Source: Adineta steineri (lineage: Eukaryota; Rotifera; Eurotatoria; Adinetida; Adinetidae). From it: a stretch of 64,000 bases of DNA. Numbering within the stretch: position 1 is the stretch's first letter; every line of letters begins with the position of its first letter. The notes under the pieces were generated by a model, which saw only the letters and a list, made by a program, of their open reading frames with translations, ran no database searches and was not told the DNA's origin. Location of the stretch: assembly GCA_905250115.1 (NCBI GenBank), contig CAJNOI010000052.1, positions 397,551-461,550 on the forward strand, written 5' to 3'. The translations under genes were made by a program, and so were the position numbers. This document shows positions 13,801 to 26,738 of the stretch, in pieces.

Positions 13801-13966
13801 TTTTATAATTTATTTTATTTCATAAAAATGTTTATTTTTGTCTAGTTTAACTCGTCCACGATCAAGAGCTTATCAAGGTGAAGCATTTGAAGCAATAACA
13901 TCAACAGCTGTTGATTTATTTCCACATACACCTCATTATGAACTTTTCATCTTGTTTCAACGATAA
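10831..13966 (+). CDS. TRMT2A: tRNA (uracil-5-)-methyltransferase TRMT2A
   Basis: SAM-dependent m5U54 tRNA methyltransferase (TrmA/RumA-like). It starts at ATG 10831 with an acidic N-terminus, then an RRM-like domain ([41 protein letters not shown]). The catalytic part has [37 protein letters not shown], the SAM-binding motif [13 protein letters not shown], the acidic loop [25 protein letters not shown], and the nucleophile region [13 protein letters not shown] (usually SCNP; here ACNP, with the Cys retained). It ends [10 protein letters not shown] at 13966. About 12 short introns. The intron at about 12560-13098 is long because it holds a MITE and a second fragment. Confidence 0.93.
12612..12665. 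mobile_element. Possible fossil transposon end in TRMT2A intron
   Basis: GC-richer block with GGAGGAGCGTAAC and AGCGAAGTTAGGCCC inside an AT-rich intron. It resembles hAT-type ends (GGGGCGTAAC-like). No partner end or target duplication was found. Confidence 0.25.
12756..13065. mobile_element. hAT-type MITE in TRMT2A intron
   Basis: 310-bp element. The left end CAGAGCTGGGCAAAGTAC pairs with the right end, whose reverse complement is CTGGGCTGGGCGAGTAC. Both sub-ends are rich in GTACTCG and GTACCCG in inverted orientation. It is flanked by ATTCCATA (12748-12755) and ATTCAATA (13066-13073), 7 of 8 bases equal. An 8-bp target duplication plus a CAGAGNTGGGCAA-like terminus is typical of hAT elements. 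There is no coding capacity. Confidence 0.85.
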
Positions 13967-14238
13967 TTTTTTTGTGTCTGTTAATTTGTGTTATTAAAAT
14001 AAACAGAATTGTTAAAGATGATAATGAACAAAACTATTCATTTTGTTAGTTATTTTTATATATATTATATGCAAATATAGAGACAAAAGAAAATGATTAA
14101 TTCTATGCATTACGATAAAGCAGAAGAAAATGATATTTAAGACAAAGCAGGAACCATTGAAAAAAAATTTACAATAATTAAAGTATTAGCACACAACATT
14201 AAACATTGATATATTTTCCATTCTCATGTGTATTCTTC

Positions 14239-15087
<849 letters not shown>

Positions 15088-15537
15088 AATAGAAGTTTAA
15101 TGTGTGTAATAGAGAAGGAAAATCTAAAATGACATACAATACAATGTTTGTCATACACTCTTGCATATATTCAATGAAACAAAACGTATTTATGATTGGT
15201 TGTTTGTCAAAAAAGAAAATTGTCCTTTATAATGATGATGTTTAAATCAAAAGAAATAGATTCATCATATTCCGTACGCCATCTTTTTAATATTTAATGT
15301 GAATTATATTCCATTTTTTTGATACAAAAAAAGAAAAATGAAACAAGCTCTGCAATATATCGGAAGAGAGATTTCCATCATTCAGGAAAACAAAAAAAAG
15401 AAAGAAAGAACGAAAGAAAGAGAACTGTACAGTTAGTAAAGATAAAGAAATGAATCTGAACATGTATTATATGTATATAAAGTGATAAAACAATAGACTA
15501 GTCTACAATAAATGAGAAAAGAAAAGAGAAAACAAAA
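15088..15537. other. Intergenic between H4 and DCAF7
   Basis: 450 bp holding the H4 promoter (minus strand) and the DCAF7 3' UTR. A purine-rich GAAAGAAAGAACGAAAGAAA tract lies near 15400. Nothing else recognised. Confidence 0.5.
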
Positions 15538-16885
15538 CTATACACGTAATATTTCGAGAAAATTATTAAAACAAATTGCTATCCAGTCTGGTTGTGTTGT
15601 ACTCCATTGTACTTGATTAATTTCTCCTTCAGCTGTGTAGGCAAGTATTGGATCTTCAATTGCACGTGGCATTTGTTGAATATCCCAAATTAATGCTTGT
15701 CGATCATCACCTAAAAACGAAAAACATTATTTGTTTTCTTTTAATTTTGAATATTTATATACAAACCAGCAGTACAAATATGACATGCAGAATGTGGTGC
15801 CCAAGCAATTCCATTAACGCCTGATCGATGATTATTAAGACGAGCAACTGGTGTACAAGGTATTCGAACATCAAGAATAACAATTTCCATTGAATCAATA
15901 GCAAATGTTGCTAGATAATTTGGATCTTGTTTATTCCATGCAAGTCTTAATAGAGAATGATGTTGAGGATCTTCATAAATAATTGTTGAATGTTCTAAAT
16001 GACGTAAATCAAACATTCGAACTGAACCATCAGCACCAACTGATGCAAACATATCACGACCACCACCACCACGACTGAATGCTATATCATAAACTTCTTT
16101 ATCATGAGCTATTAATTGTGTACGAACATGTCCACTAACTGGATTAGTTCGACCAATAGCTTGTCCTGTCTAAAGAAAAAGAAGGAAATTCTTAGACATA
16201 TATAATACTATTTAATAATTACTTCAAGACCCCATATTGTACAAGTTGTATCAATACTTGATGTGCCAATTAAATTGGGATCAACTTCATTCCAATCGAA
16301 TGATGTTAATGGAGCACAAAAATCAGAATTTTTATTCTAAATAAAAAAGAAACAATTTTGTCTAGTCTAAATTTTGATCACCTCTCTCTCAATATTTGTT
16401 TATAGTTTAGAATTCTTACATTATTCAGTAAACACTCTAGTCGAGTACCAGTATCACTTGTTTGCCATACACGTAAATAATCTCCACTTGTCGCTAGTAA
16501 ATCAGGAAAAGCACCCTTCTAATAAAATAAATATTATAAGATTCAATTATGAAATTCTTTTGTTTCGTTTATAATTACTGTATCTGGTATCCACATGACT
16601 TTCGTTGTTGGATAAGGATGATCGAATGTAGATTTAGCGACAAATTCTGAATTATCTTCATCAAGTGAAACAATTTGTACCTGAAAAATAAATAAATATA
16701 TATCCTTGACAAAAGTTTTTCTCTTTTACTTTATTATTATACTCTTCAACAAATGATCCAAGAGCAAGACGAAAACGTTTATCTGGTCTAATCGACCAAT
16801 TCATAGCATAGACCATCCATGGTGCTTCATATTTATAGATTTCTTTTCGTTTCGCTTGTGAATTATTAGCTGAAGTTACAGACAT
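15538..16885 (-). CDS. DCAF7: WD40 protein DCAF7 (WDR68/HAN11)
   Basis: WD-repeat scaffold that binds DYRK/HIPK kinases and DDB1-CUL4. It starts at ATG 16885 ([20 protein letters not shown]), then [26 protein letters not shown] and VQIVSLDED. Downstream are [124 protein letters not shown] and [10 protein letters not shown]. The stop is at 15538. About 340 residues, full family length. The order of blades and near-identical blocks make orthology firm. Confidence 0.96.
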
Positions 16886-17034
16886 ATCTGAAAAAAGAAT
16901 TCAGTGTTTTTTTACATTAATTTCTTGTTGATATTTTTCTTCTTCTTATGTTTTATTTTCAAAAACAAGAAAAAACAAACAAACTGTTGCTGTTATATTT
17001 ATAGATAATATGTTTGATTTTATATTTGTTATGC

Positions 17035-17560
17035 TTAAGCGTCATCAGCTGCGGTTTCTGCTGCGGCTGCTGCTTCTTTAGCTGCTTTCTTGCCAGTTTT
17101 TTTGCCACCACCACCTTCCTTCTTTTCAGTTCCACCTTCTTTACCAGCTTCTGCTTCACCTGGTGCATCTTCTTTGGTTGCTCGTGTATAAATTTCTTGT
17201 CGACTATGTTTAACAACAGGTCGAACAAGACCTTTACGAACGAGTTCACGAATGATAGCACGAGCGAGTGAACCACGAACTTTAAAACGTTCACAGACAA
17301 TAGCTGGTGTAATTAATTTATATTGTGGTAAATCTTTGACACATTTGTCATATGATGGTTTATCGAATAAAACCTAAAATAATAGGTTTAATGTCTATAT
17401 ATATCGATCTATAAATAATTTTAGAAAAGTCACGAACCATGTTGTTAAGTTTATCGCGAACTTTTCCTTTCGACCACTTCTTCTTTTTAGCTTTACCACC
17501 GCTAGATGAACTTGCGGCTTCTTTTTGAGTCTTTTTTGGTTGAGCTGCCTTAGCTGGCAT
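17035..17560 (-). CDS. RPS25: 40S ribosomal protein S25 (eS25) with extended C-tail
   Basis: Starts at 17560 ([14 protein letters not shown]) with a lysine-rich arm ([17 protein letters not shown]). One intron (about 17441-17374) leads to [39 protein letters not shown] and [18 protein letters not shown], the winged-helix core of eS25. After [17 protein letters not shown] the protein runs on for about 30 Gly/Lys/Ala-rich residues ([20 protein letters not shown]) to the stop at 17035. Most eS25 proteins end soon after this point. The tail is in frame and not separated by an intron. Confidence 0.95.
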
Positions 17561-17974
17561 TGTAGAGAAAGATCTAGAAAAAAAATATATCAAGATGAAC
17601 TTTTACTGTATAGATTTTAGCTTATAAAATAATAATGATAATAAAGACAATAAGGTCGATTCGTATTCGCCGTCATCTTGTTTATTTCTTCACATTTATT
17701 TCGTTAACCTTCACTTAAAAATGAAATTTTTCCTTTTTTTCAAAAATGAAAAAAATTATTTCTTTGTAGAAAAGAATTTTTTAATATTTAATCTTAAAAA
17801 CTAATCTCATTTTAAAAAACGTTTTTATTCAATTTAAAACGACATCTGTCAATTTTTTAAGTAACAACCAATAGATTGTTATTAAAAGTTTTCTATATAT
17901 CAGAATAGCAGCTGTAATTGTTCGTTATATTGTCGTTGATAATCTTTCTTTATTTTTTTTAGATAAGAAGTAAA
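17561..17974. promoter_or_regulatory. Shared upstream region of RPS25 and the C2 gene
   Basis: 414 bp between divergent genes, likely with both promoters. AT-rich; no motif can be assigned. Confidence 0.45.
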
Positions 17975-18936
17975 ATGACGATAAATATATGTGAAGTATG
18001 TTTAGCAGTAATAATATGCTCAATCATTACTATTGTTTTCTATGTTGCTTCTTGGTATAACCATAGAGAAAATGATGTGAGACAAATTACTATATTTGGA
18101 AATATTTAATGCGAATACTTCTTGTAATTTAGGAAACAGAATTTAAAGAACCTAATGTATCAAATATGCAAGGTTTAGAGAATGATGAACCAATACCTCG
18201 TGGTAAACCGAATGAAACAATTAATTTTGATACACGTAGACATTCTATTAATCATGAACCACAATTATCAGGTGCAATAGTAATAGAAAAATCTGATTTA
18301 TGTCGTTTACAAGATGAAGATTTCCGTTCACGTATTGCTGCAAATAAATCGGGAGAACATTCTATCGTTGATGAATATGTTGATGTTGAACGTCATCAAA
18401 GTGTATCTGAATATGATCCAGTTGTTCATCCAGATTCAAAAACTGGTCGTTTACATTTATCAATTCGATATGATGATGAACGAAGTAAATTAATTGTTCA
18501 TATCCTTAATGCTGAAGGTTTAATAAGACCCGAACAAATACATTCACCAGAAATGTGTTTGACATTTTCATTAACTGGATTACCGGATCATACAGAAAAA
18601 CATACAAGAATTGTTGTAGACAATGCAGCTATATCATGGAAAGAACCTTTAACATTTTGTATAACATTCGAAAGTATGACAAAGAAAACTTTATATATTC
18701 TTGCATCGAATAAAACTGATCCAGAAGCAATTCAAGATCGAGAAGTAAAAAAAATTATCTTAAAAAAAAAACCTGAATAATTAATTTTTTTATTTAAGTT
18801 ATCAATTCAATTGAATGACCTTGGAAGTCAAGGTGAAGAAATAAACGAATGGTAAAAAATAGAAATAAAATAAATATGTATAATTTTCTAATTTTTATTT
18901 AGGTTTGATTTACAATTTGTGCAATCATCGAATTAA
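17975..18936 (+). CDS. Single-pass membrane protein with one C2 domain (synaptotagmin-like)
   Basis: ATG 17975 opens a short exon (MTINICEVCLAVIICSIIT) with one strong N-terminal transmembrane segment. The second exon encodes a linker, then a C2 domain: GRLHLSIRYDDERSKLIVHI, LNAEGLIR, SPEMCLTFSLTGL, TRIVVDNAAISWKEPLTF. At GAAGTAAAAA the exon splices, giving SIQLNDLGSQGEEINEWFDL and a stop at 18936. Reading through would stop at 18780 and lose the last C2 strand. This resembles synaptotagmin-type C2 folds, but only one C2 is present and the Asp residues of the calcium loops are mostly missing, so calcium binding is doubtful. Confidence 0.75.
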
Positions 18937-19060
18937 TTAATTTATTTTGCAATATTTTCCTTTTTTTTATAATTTTTTTTGCATTGACAGAAAAAGATAT
19001 TTATTTTGTGATATAAATAAAATATTCGTTATCTTCAGATGTAAATAATAGCTAATAATT

Positions 19061-22000
19061 ATGACAGACTATGAAGATTCACCACCATCACCTAAACGAT
19101 ATAAATCAGAAACAACAAGTGATCTTGAAGTATCACCTGTATTAACAGATTCCTATCAAGAAAAGTTAGTTGATTTAAAATAAGAAAATAACAAGCAAAA
19201 CTATATTTTTTCCTTTTCACTTTGTTTTTAGTAGTTTTGCTTACGAAAGAAAAGTATTCTGTCGTATTTCTTATATAACGAAAAATATTTTCGTTTTTCA
19301 AATAGATTTTTAATGATCCAATACATGGTTTAATTGAATTACATTGGTTACTTGTTAAAATAATTGATACACCACAATTTCAAAGACTACGACGTCTTAA
19401 ACAACTTGGTGTATCCTATGAAGTTTTTCCTGGAGCTTGCCATCAAAGATTTGAACATTCACTTGGGTAATTGAATTCATTGAATTAAATATTCGATGTG
19501 ACTTTTTGTTGTAGAACATGTCATCTTGCTGGAGAATTATTAGCACATCTTTGTCAACGACAACCAGAATTAAATATTACATCTCAAGATATTTTATGTG
19601 TTCAAATGGCTGCTCTTTGTCATGATCTTGGTTAGTTCTATAAATGAATTTTGAATAGTTTTTGAATAATGCTTATCTTTCCAGGTCATGGACCATTTTC
19701 TCATATGTTTGAAGAAGTCATTGCAGAACTTCGTCCAGATATAAACTGGCAAGTAAGTGATATATAAATAATTCTACAGGATAATCATTGATATATTCTC
19801 ATTCAGCATGAACAAGCTTCAATTGATATGTTTGAATATATAATCAATACAAATAAATTAAAACCATTTTTCGAACAAGTTGGTCTAAATGACATCGATA
19901 TTATTTTTGTAAAAGAACTTATTTTTGGTCAATTAGGTCAACAAAACAATGATCAGGTCAGTTTATAGTTTAAAATAAAATTATGATAGAATATTTTTTG
20001 TATAGAATTGGCCATACAAAGGTCGAAATATATCCAAATCATTTCTTTATGAGATTGTTTCGAACAAATTGACTGGCATTGATGTTGATAAATTTGATTA
20101 TTTTGCTCGTGATTCATATTATTTGGGAACAAAAATTTCATTTGAACATATGCGATTTATTAAATTCTATCGCGTAATTAAAGTTGATGATGGTAAACTT
20201 CATTTATGTTTACGTGATAAAGTAAAATTAGATTGATTTTTATGATAAAAATAAAATTATATTTTGATTTCTTTTCAAGGAAGTGAAAGCATGTTATGAA
20301 ATCTATCGAATTCGAGATGATCTTCATCGACGTGCATATCAACATCCAGTTGTTAAAGGCATTGAATTGATGTAAAGATAATTTATTGAAATATTTTAAT
20401 GATTTCGAATATTTTCATTTCTAGGCTTAAAGAAGTATTTATTATAGCAAATGATCATTTATTCTTTACTAGTAAATCAGGGTATGATAAGAAATGAATT
20501 GATGTTTTTTATATTTAATATTCTATTAGAAAATGTGATATTCGTCTTGCTTCTACTGTTGATGATATGTTTACATTTAATCAAGTCGATGATCATATTA
20601 CAACATTAATAAAACATTCACATCATCCAAATATGGATAAAGCCAAAGAAATTATCGATAAAATTGAACGTCGAGGTAGATAATGTTTATTTAATATTAG
20701 TAAAATAATGTTTTATTTTTTTCTTTTAGAAATTTATCGATATATTGGAGATACACATGTATCATGGACAGCGGATTTTAAAAAGGTTAATAATAATTGT
20801 AGAAATGGTCTAACGAATAATCGATTTCTTTTAGAAAGCATGCAAAAGTGCTTGTCAAGATATTATTAAATATTGTCATTTCGATGAAAGTGACTGTCAT
20901 ATTACACCAAATGATCTTGTTATACTGGTAAGTATATAGACTAGGCTTAAATCTCAATACTTATGGCTAATATAGAGATATAAGTATATACATCATTAGC
21001 TGCTTAGTCGAATATTAGAAATGCATGATTAATTAGTAAAGCTATTATCTTACGTAATTATAAATTGATCTTAGTCAGCATCAGTAGTTATTAATATTAA
21101 TATTGACATTGTTTCATAGAGTTTGATGTTATGAACAACTTTATTTTATTATACTATTTAGAAGTGGTAATATTCCAAAAAAAGTGAGTATTTAATTGTT
21201 CAGAAGTATATACTAAAACGAAAACCATTTTGAGGGTGTGGGTGGGAAAGTAACGCTCATCCACAGTCATACTCATTCCCTTCTTCTTCGATTTTGATTT
21301 ATATTTATACCATCTTTTTCTTTAACAATCTCTTTATTTGATGAATCGCTTTCATACTGGACGACATGAACTACATTCATCTCTGTTATACAGTGTACGA
21401 AAAGAAAAGAAAGAAAACATATAGCACAGAAGAGTCACGGAATAGTACACTTCAATTTACCGACTGATCCTAAAGTATAACTAACTGAAAGTTAATTTTA
21501 TTTACTGATCACTTAAATCCATGCCTTTTTTTATTATATTAATTCAATCTGATAAATATTTGTAGACAGTTGAATTAACATGTGGTGATCGAGGTGAAGA
21601 TCCACTTCAAAATATGTGGTTTTATACAAAAGTATGTCCAAATAAAGCAACAAGAATTTCAAAAGAACAAGTTTGATATATTGTACTTTTATATTTTGAA
21701 AATGTTCTTTATTTTCTTGTTAGGTTTCAACACTTTTACCACAAACATTTCGTGAACGTAATATTCGTCTATATTGTAAAATTCGTGATCAACATATTTG
21801 TTCCATTGTTCGTTGTGGTTTTAAAGAATTCTGTATAGCAAAAGGATATGCTATACCCAAGGTACATTGTGAAAAATGATTCATAATATATAGATATATG
21901 TTTGATTATTTATGTTACATGTGTGTATATATACATATCTCATACTCTTTACCATGAACAGTTGGCACTCTCTGACTCTTTATGCTTATATTAACATATA

Positions 22001-22361
22001 GAACAGATGCTCATTACTATTTTCATGTTATTTGTTTTTTCGTTACAGTTTCATATAATGCAGTGTCGATAGCGCGTTTCAGTTAGATTTTTCGATGATC
22101 TCATTTGTGTTCGTTTAATTTATTCTACGTTGTAAACATTTCAATAAACTAAAATGTATATTAATCGGGCTATATGTTAACAAAAACATTTTTTGCTCTG
22201 CTCATTCTAACATATATATATATGTAATTGGTTGTTTATTCTTATAATTATAGGGAAGTGATCAATGGATAGCAATGTCACCAAAAGTTGGACGAGTACT
22301 TGCATCATCGCTAAGTGTTGTTGAGCAACGTGTTGAATTGAAAAAATCTACATCCTTATAG
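19061..22361 (+). CDS. SAMHD1: dNTP triphosphohydrolase SAMHD1, without SAM domain
   Basis: HD-domain enzyme that cuts dNTPs to nucleoside and triphosphate, limiting the dNTP pool. ATG 19061 ([15 protein letters not shown]) leads to [51 protein letters not shown], the HD motif [31 protein letters not shown] and [20 protein letters not shown]. Late exons are [10 protein letters not shown] and [10 protein letters not shown]. The stop is at 22361. The catalytic His-Asp pair and the later Asp of [11 protein letters not shown] are present. The N-terminal SAM domain of vertebrate SAMHD1 is absent. Two long introns (about 20930-21565 and 21861-22253) break the usual 50-60 nt pattern; the first holds a telomere-like hairpin. 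The POLD2 start follows 125 bp after the stop. Confidence 0.95.
21229..21290. repeat. Telomere-like hairpin, copy a (SAMHD1 intron)
   Basis: TTTGAGGGTGTGGGTGGG arm, short loop, then a diverged C-rich arm (CATCCACAGTCATACTCATT). The left arm fits the family consensus well and the right arm is decayed. Confidence 0.6.
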
Positions 22362-22486
22362 TTTTGTATTTTTTTAACAGTGTTATTTTATACTTATTTT
22401 TTATCTTTAATATAACCGCTATATTAGTATGTACTAACCGATGGTTTTATTTCGATTATTTTAAGATATATTGTATTATATTAATC

Positions 22487-24619
22487 ATGTCGAAAACTAA
22501 TAAAAATCAGAAATCAATTACATCATTTTTCAAAAATCCTGGACAAACATCAACTAATGATTCATCGGTATCTAAACCAAAATCATCATCAATTGTTGAA
22601 ACAAAAGAAATCAAGAAAGAAAATGAAGAAGAAATCTTAAAAATGCCATCATCTTCACCACCACCAGGACCAGCACCTGCACCAATACCATCAGCACAAT
22701 TAATTCTTTCACCAAAAAAACCTACAGTTGCAGTATGTCCAACAATTCAACGACAACCAACAAGTGAAACTGAATGGATTAATTTATCTGATCGATTTTT
22801 ATTAACAAATCGTAATTTTGAAGTACAATATGCTCATCTTTATGCTGAACGTCTAGGATCATTACGTAAAATAGTTACAAAAGCAGCTGAAAATCGTTGG
22901 GGTTTGTTGTTGTTACAACTAATAAATAACATAAATATGATTGTCTTTTGAAATTTTAGATAGAAAAATTCCAATTAAAAGAATGAATGATATTATACCA
23001 GATGAGGAATGTATTCTTGTTGGTATTCTATTTAAACAAATGATTTTAAAGCCAAGTATTGTCAAACAAATAGCAACTGAAGTAAATAATCTGTTTTTTT
23101 TTGTTTAATCGTAATAAATCAAAAATATTCGCTTCGTGTTTTGTTAGAATGGGTTTAGTTTACAACCACCTCGTAATCGTTATGTTGATCCAACTGATAA
23201 ATTAATTCTTGAAGAAGAAACACAAAGAATTGAACTTAATGGTAAAATTGATGTCAATCACTTTGTTACTGGTAAATAACATTAAGACTTAGACTGAAAT
23301 TGTGTAAATAATTTTAATTATCAGGTATTGTCATGGCAATTCGTGGTTATGAAGATGAAAAAGGTGTATTTATTGTTAAAGATTATTGTTTCAAAGATCT
23401 TTCAATTCCAAAACAATTATCACCAATAAAAGACGATCGGTAAGATTAACGAATTCTTTGAAACATTCCTTTTTTTCTTTTTGTAGATATATTTTATTAG
23501 CATCAGGTTTTCTTTTATCGGAAACTTCGATAATATTTAATCAACTTGAATATCTTGTTAATTCATTGACACAATCATCAAATATTCAATCAAAACAGAT
23601 ACAGAATATTTTAAGTAATATTATTCGATTTGTTGTTGCTGGAAATTTAATAGAAAGTTCAAATCGATTGAAAGAAACGACAAATCAAGTTAGTTTCTGT
23701 TTCTTATAATCGAATATATGTTTTACATAAAAGTTCATTTAGGCAAAATATTTAACACGAAAAATGACAGCAAGTAGTGTTGAAGCAATGCATAGTATCG
23801 ATGAATTATTTAATAAAATTGCTGTATGTTGATTGTTTTTTTTTCTATTTTAAAATTTTTATTTATTTGATCGATTAGGCAATTACTGATATTGATATAA
23901 TGCCTGGTGTAAATGATCCAAGGTAAATAGAAAAATGAAAACATTTCTTTGAAAAAATAAAAACATCATTTTAGTTGTCATATGTTACCACAACAACCAT
24001 TACATCCATGTATGTTTCCATCATCAAGTAAACAAAAATCAACTCATTGTCTTACAAATCCATATGATTTTCAAATTGGTGATATTCGGTAAGAAATTAT
24101 TTTTATTAATATTATGAATGTTATGTGTCAAAATAGTTTACTCGGTACATCAGGACAAAATGTTGATGATATTGATCTTCAATCAACAATTGACGATCGT
24201 GTTCAGATACTTGAAAAATGTCTTGATTGGGGTGTAATTGCACCAACATGTCCTGATACATTAAGTAAGAGAAAATATTTGCTGAAACTTTAATAGATAA
24301 ATAATTTGAATATTTTAGGTTGTTATCCATATGTTAAAAATGATCCATTTATTATTAATGATACACCACATGTTTTCTTTGCAGGAAATCAACCAAAATT
24401 TGGAACTCGTCTTTTTAAAGGTAAATGATTTATCTCTGTTGAAGTGCAACCATGCTAAAATTTTATAATTCATCTATTTTAGGACCAAACAATATTGAAG
24501 TTCGTCTTATTTGCATTCCATGTTTTGCACAATCAAACTCGTGTGTTGCATTAAATTTAAATACACTTGAATGTCATGAAATCTCATTTGAAAATCAAAC
24601 ACCACAAATAATTCAATAG
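22487..24619 (+). CDS. POLD2: DNA polymerase delta subunit 2 (POLD2) with N-terminal PIP box
   Basis: Regulatory B-subunit of DNA polymerase delta. ATG 22487 begins MSKTNKNQKSITSFFKNPG. Residues QKSITSFF match the PCNA-interaction consensus Qxx[I/L/M]xxFF exactly. A Pro/Ser-rich linker follows, then SDRFLLTNRNFEVQYAHLYA, CILVGILFKQM (OB fold), IVMAIRGYEDEKGVFIVKDY, ILLASGFLLS, DIDIMPGVNDP, LPQQPLHPCMFP, LGTSGQNVDDI and FAGNQPKFGTRL. The stop is at 24619. The calcineurin-like fold lacks metal ligands, as in all eukaryotic B-subunits. The T-rich acceptor TTTTTTTAACAG at 22370-22381 is a candidate trans-splice site just after SAMHD1. About nine small introns. Confidence 0.95.
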
Positions 24620-25119
24620 AAAAAAAGAGAGAAAAAAAATAGTTGGTGCTACATTTAGATATAAACTTAGTAATCATTTGTTCTTATGTTCATATTGTAA
24701 AGTTAAAGTAAAAAAATAAATAAATCTGTGGATCTTGACAAAAATCAGAATATTTTTTATAGAACTCCATATAAATATAAGATAATAAGGGTGTAAGTGT
24801 GATTGAAATAAAATGTCCGCTCTCACAGCCACCCTCAAGATGTGATGGAAATTCTTTTAAATATCTGTAAACATTTTGGATATGTACGTATGAATCATGT
24901 CTAATATTCACTCTCAAGAATATTTCATTGAAGTACATCAACAAGTAATATCACATCCAAAGTATAATAGAAAAGGTTCTTATTTTGAAAAAAATTATGT
25001 TTATTAACAAGACATTTGAAAAAATTTAGAAATACAAAGGTATTAAATCTAAAATTATTTCTACAGGCTACAATTTTTAAAAATTTTTACATTTGTTCAG
25101 TCCATAATTAAAATATAAA
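24620..25119. other. Intergenic between convergent POLD2 and permease
   Basis: 500 bp of 3' flank for both genes. It contains telomere-like hairpin copy b; nothing else seen. Confidence 0.55.
24788..24843. repeat. Telomere-like hairpin, copy b
   Basis: AGGGTGTAAGTGTGA arm, loop of about 20 nt, then TCTCACAGCCACCCTCAAGA. The right end carries the family terminus CACCCTCAAGATG. Confidence 0.7.
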
Positions 25120-26738
25120 TTAATTTGGCAAGTTTGTTGCTAATTTTAATTCACTGTCAGCTAAGCTATTAGTATGAGGACCTTTAAACCAATATCGAGC
25201 CGAGAACATATATGTGAGTGAAGTAACAATGAGTAATGTTCCAAAGCCAACTGATGCATAATTCATATTAGTAGCTGTCACTGGATATTCAGGAGGTAGA
25301 ACAAATAGAACTACGATTAACATTACCCACATGATAGCAATTATATTTATATATGATGAAAATCGACCAAGATGAAAACGACCACGAGGAAATGGAACAG
25401 GCGAAATAAGTTTGCAGAATATAGGTAAACCATAAGCAACATAGAGACAAATTGTACACAAACTAATTACAGCATAATATGCTGTCGAATTAATTAAATA
25501 TGGTAAACCTAGAAGGAAACCAATTGCACATGAAAGCCAGACAGCATTGAGTGGACATGCTAGACGAGGATGTATTTTAAGCCACAAATGGCTCCATGGC
25601 TAAAACTCAGAAAAAATAAAAGTGTATGTAAAAAAATAAAACTTCACTTACCATTCCATTATCTCGACTAAATGCATAAATTAATCTTGAACTTACAGTT
25701 ACTGTAGCAAGACCACAGAACCAACAAGCTATTAATAGCATACACATTAATACAAGTGTCCATTGACGACCAAAATTATCCATTAAGATTTGTGTTACAG
25801 GAAATCCAGTCTTAGTTTTAAGTGTTGTTTCATAATCACTTATACTTGTTAAAAGTGAAACAACAAAAATCCAGCCGAAAATAGATGAACCAAGAACAGC
25901 ACCGATCATCCCCATCGGTCCTGCGATATCAGCTTTTTTTGTTTCTTCACTCATATGTGCTGCAGAATCATAACCCAATAAGCAATATTGAGCTTGTAAA
26001 AGGCCAATCAGAAGTACATAAACCTTTTATAAAAAAAAACAAATGTTTCATTATTTTATTATTCTTAAAAAGTTTACTTACTGTACTTGTCCATCCTGTG
26101 TGATTTATAAAACTTGTAAAGACAAATTGTGGTGTTTCATGTTGTCCTTTTCCTGTTGCGAATAGAGCAATACAAATAATAATAGGTGCAAGTAATTGCC
26201 ACCAAGTAGATATATGAGTTGTCCAAAGTAGAACTGTTCGACCCAGAGAATTGAATAGACCATGACTTATAACGACACATAAATGAATTAAGAGAATATG
26301 CCATGGACGAGGAGACCATTCACCAATACCAATTGAAATAACACTTCCAATAAGCATTGAAAGACCAAAATCTACAGAAACTATCCCTGCTAATTGTCCC
26401 ATTATATTAAACCATGCAGTATACCAACTAACCATTGGTTTATATTGATTAGGAAGAAGATTAGCTGACCAAAAATAAAGACCACCTGCAGTTGGATAAG
26501 ATGAACAAATTTCTGCCATTCCAAGACTAACACAAAGAGTAAATATTGAAACTAAAATCCATCCCCAGACCATGATAATCGGGCCACCAGTTGTCATTCC
26601 ATAAGCAAACATAGATGTAACACCTGATGTTATACTAATAGCTGATAAAGTGAATCCATAATTCGTTAAACGATTTAAAGTACGAGTTAATTCTTGTTTA
26701 TATCCAAGACTTTCCAGACGAGCTGCATCATCATTCAT
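25120..26738 (-). CDS. APC-superfamily amino-acid/GABA permease
   Basis: Polytopic plasma-membrane transporter of about 510 residues and roughly 12 hydrophobic segments, in three exons. ATG 26738 (MNDDAARLESLGYKQELTR) leads to TM1 with GFTLSAISITSGVTSMFAYG and GGPIIMVWGWILVSIFTLCV. Then come AEICSSYPTAGGLYFWSANL, the signature loop of the amino acid/choline transporter (ACT/GABA permease) branch, and AAHMSEETKKADIAGPMGMI, its second signature. The stop is at 25120. The closest familiar relatives are fungal Uga4/choline permeases, plant BAT1 and bacterial permeases. This branch is not a standard animal transporter, so horizontal acquisition is plausible. Codon and base use match the neighbours and the gene has introns of normal local size, so any transfer is old. 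Confidence 0.9.

Noticed and set aside
17014..17271. Cys/Phe-rich plus-strand frame over RPS25
   Set aside because: Antisense shadow of a clear ribosomal protein exon.
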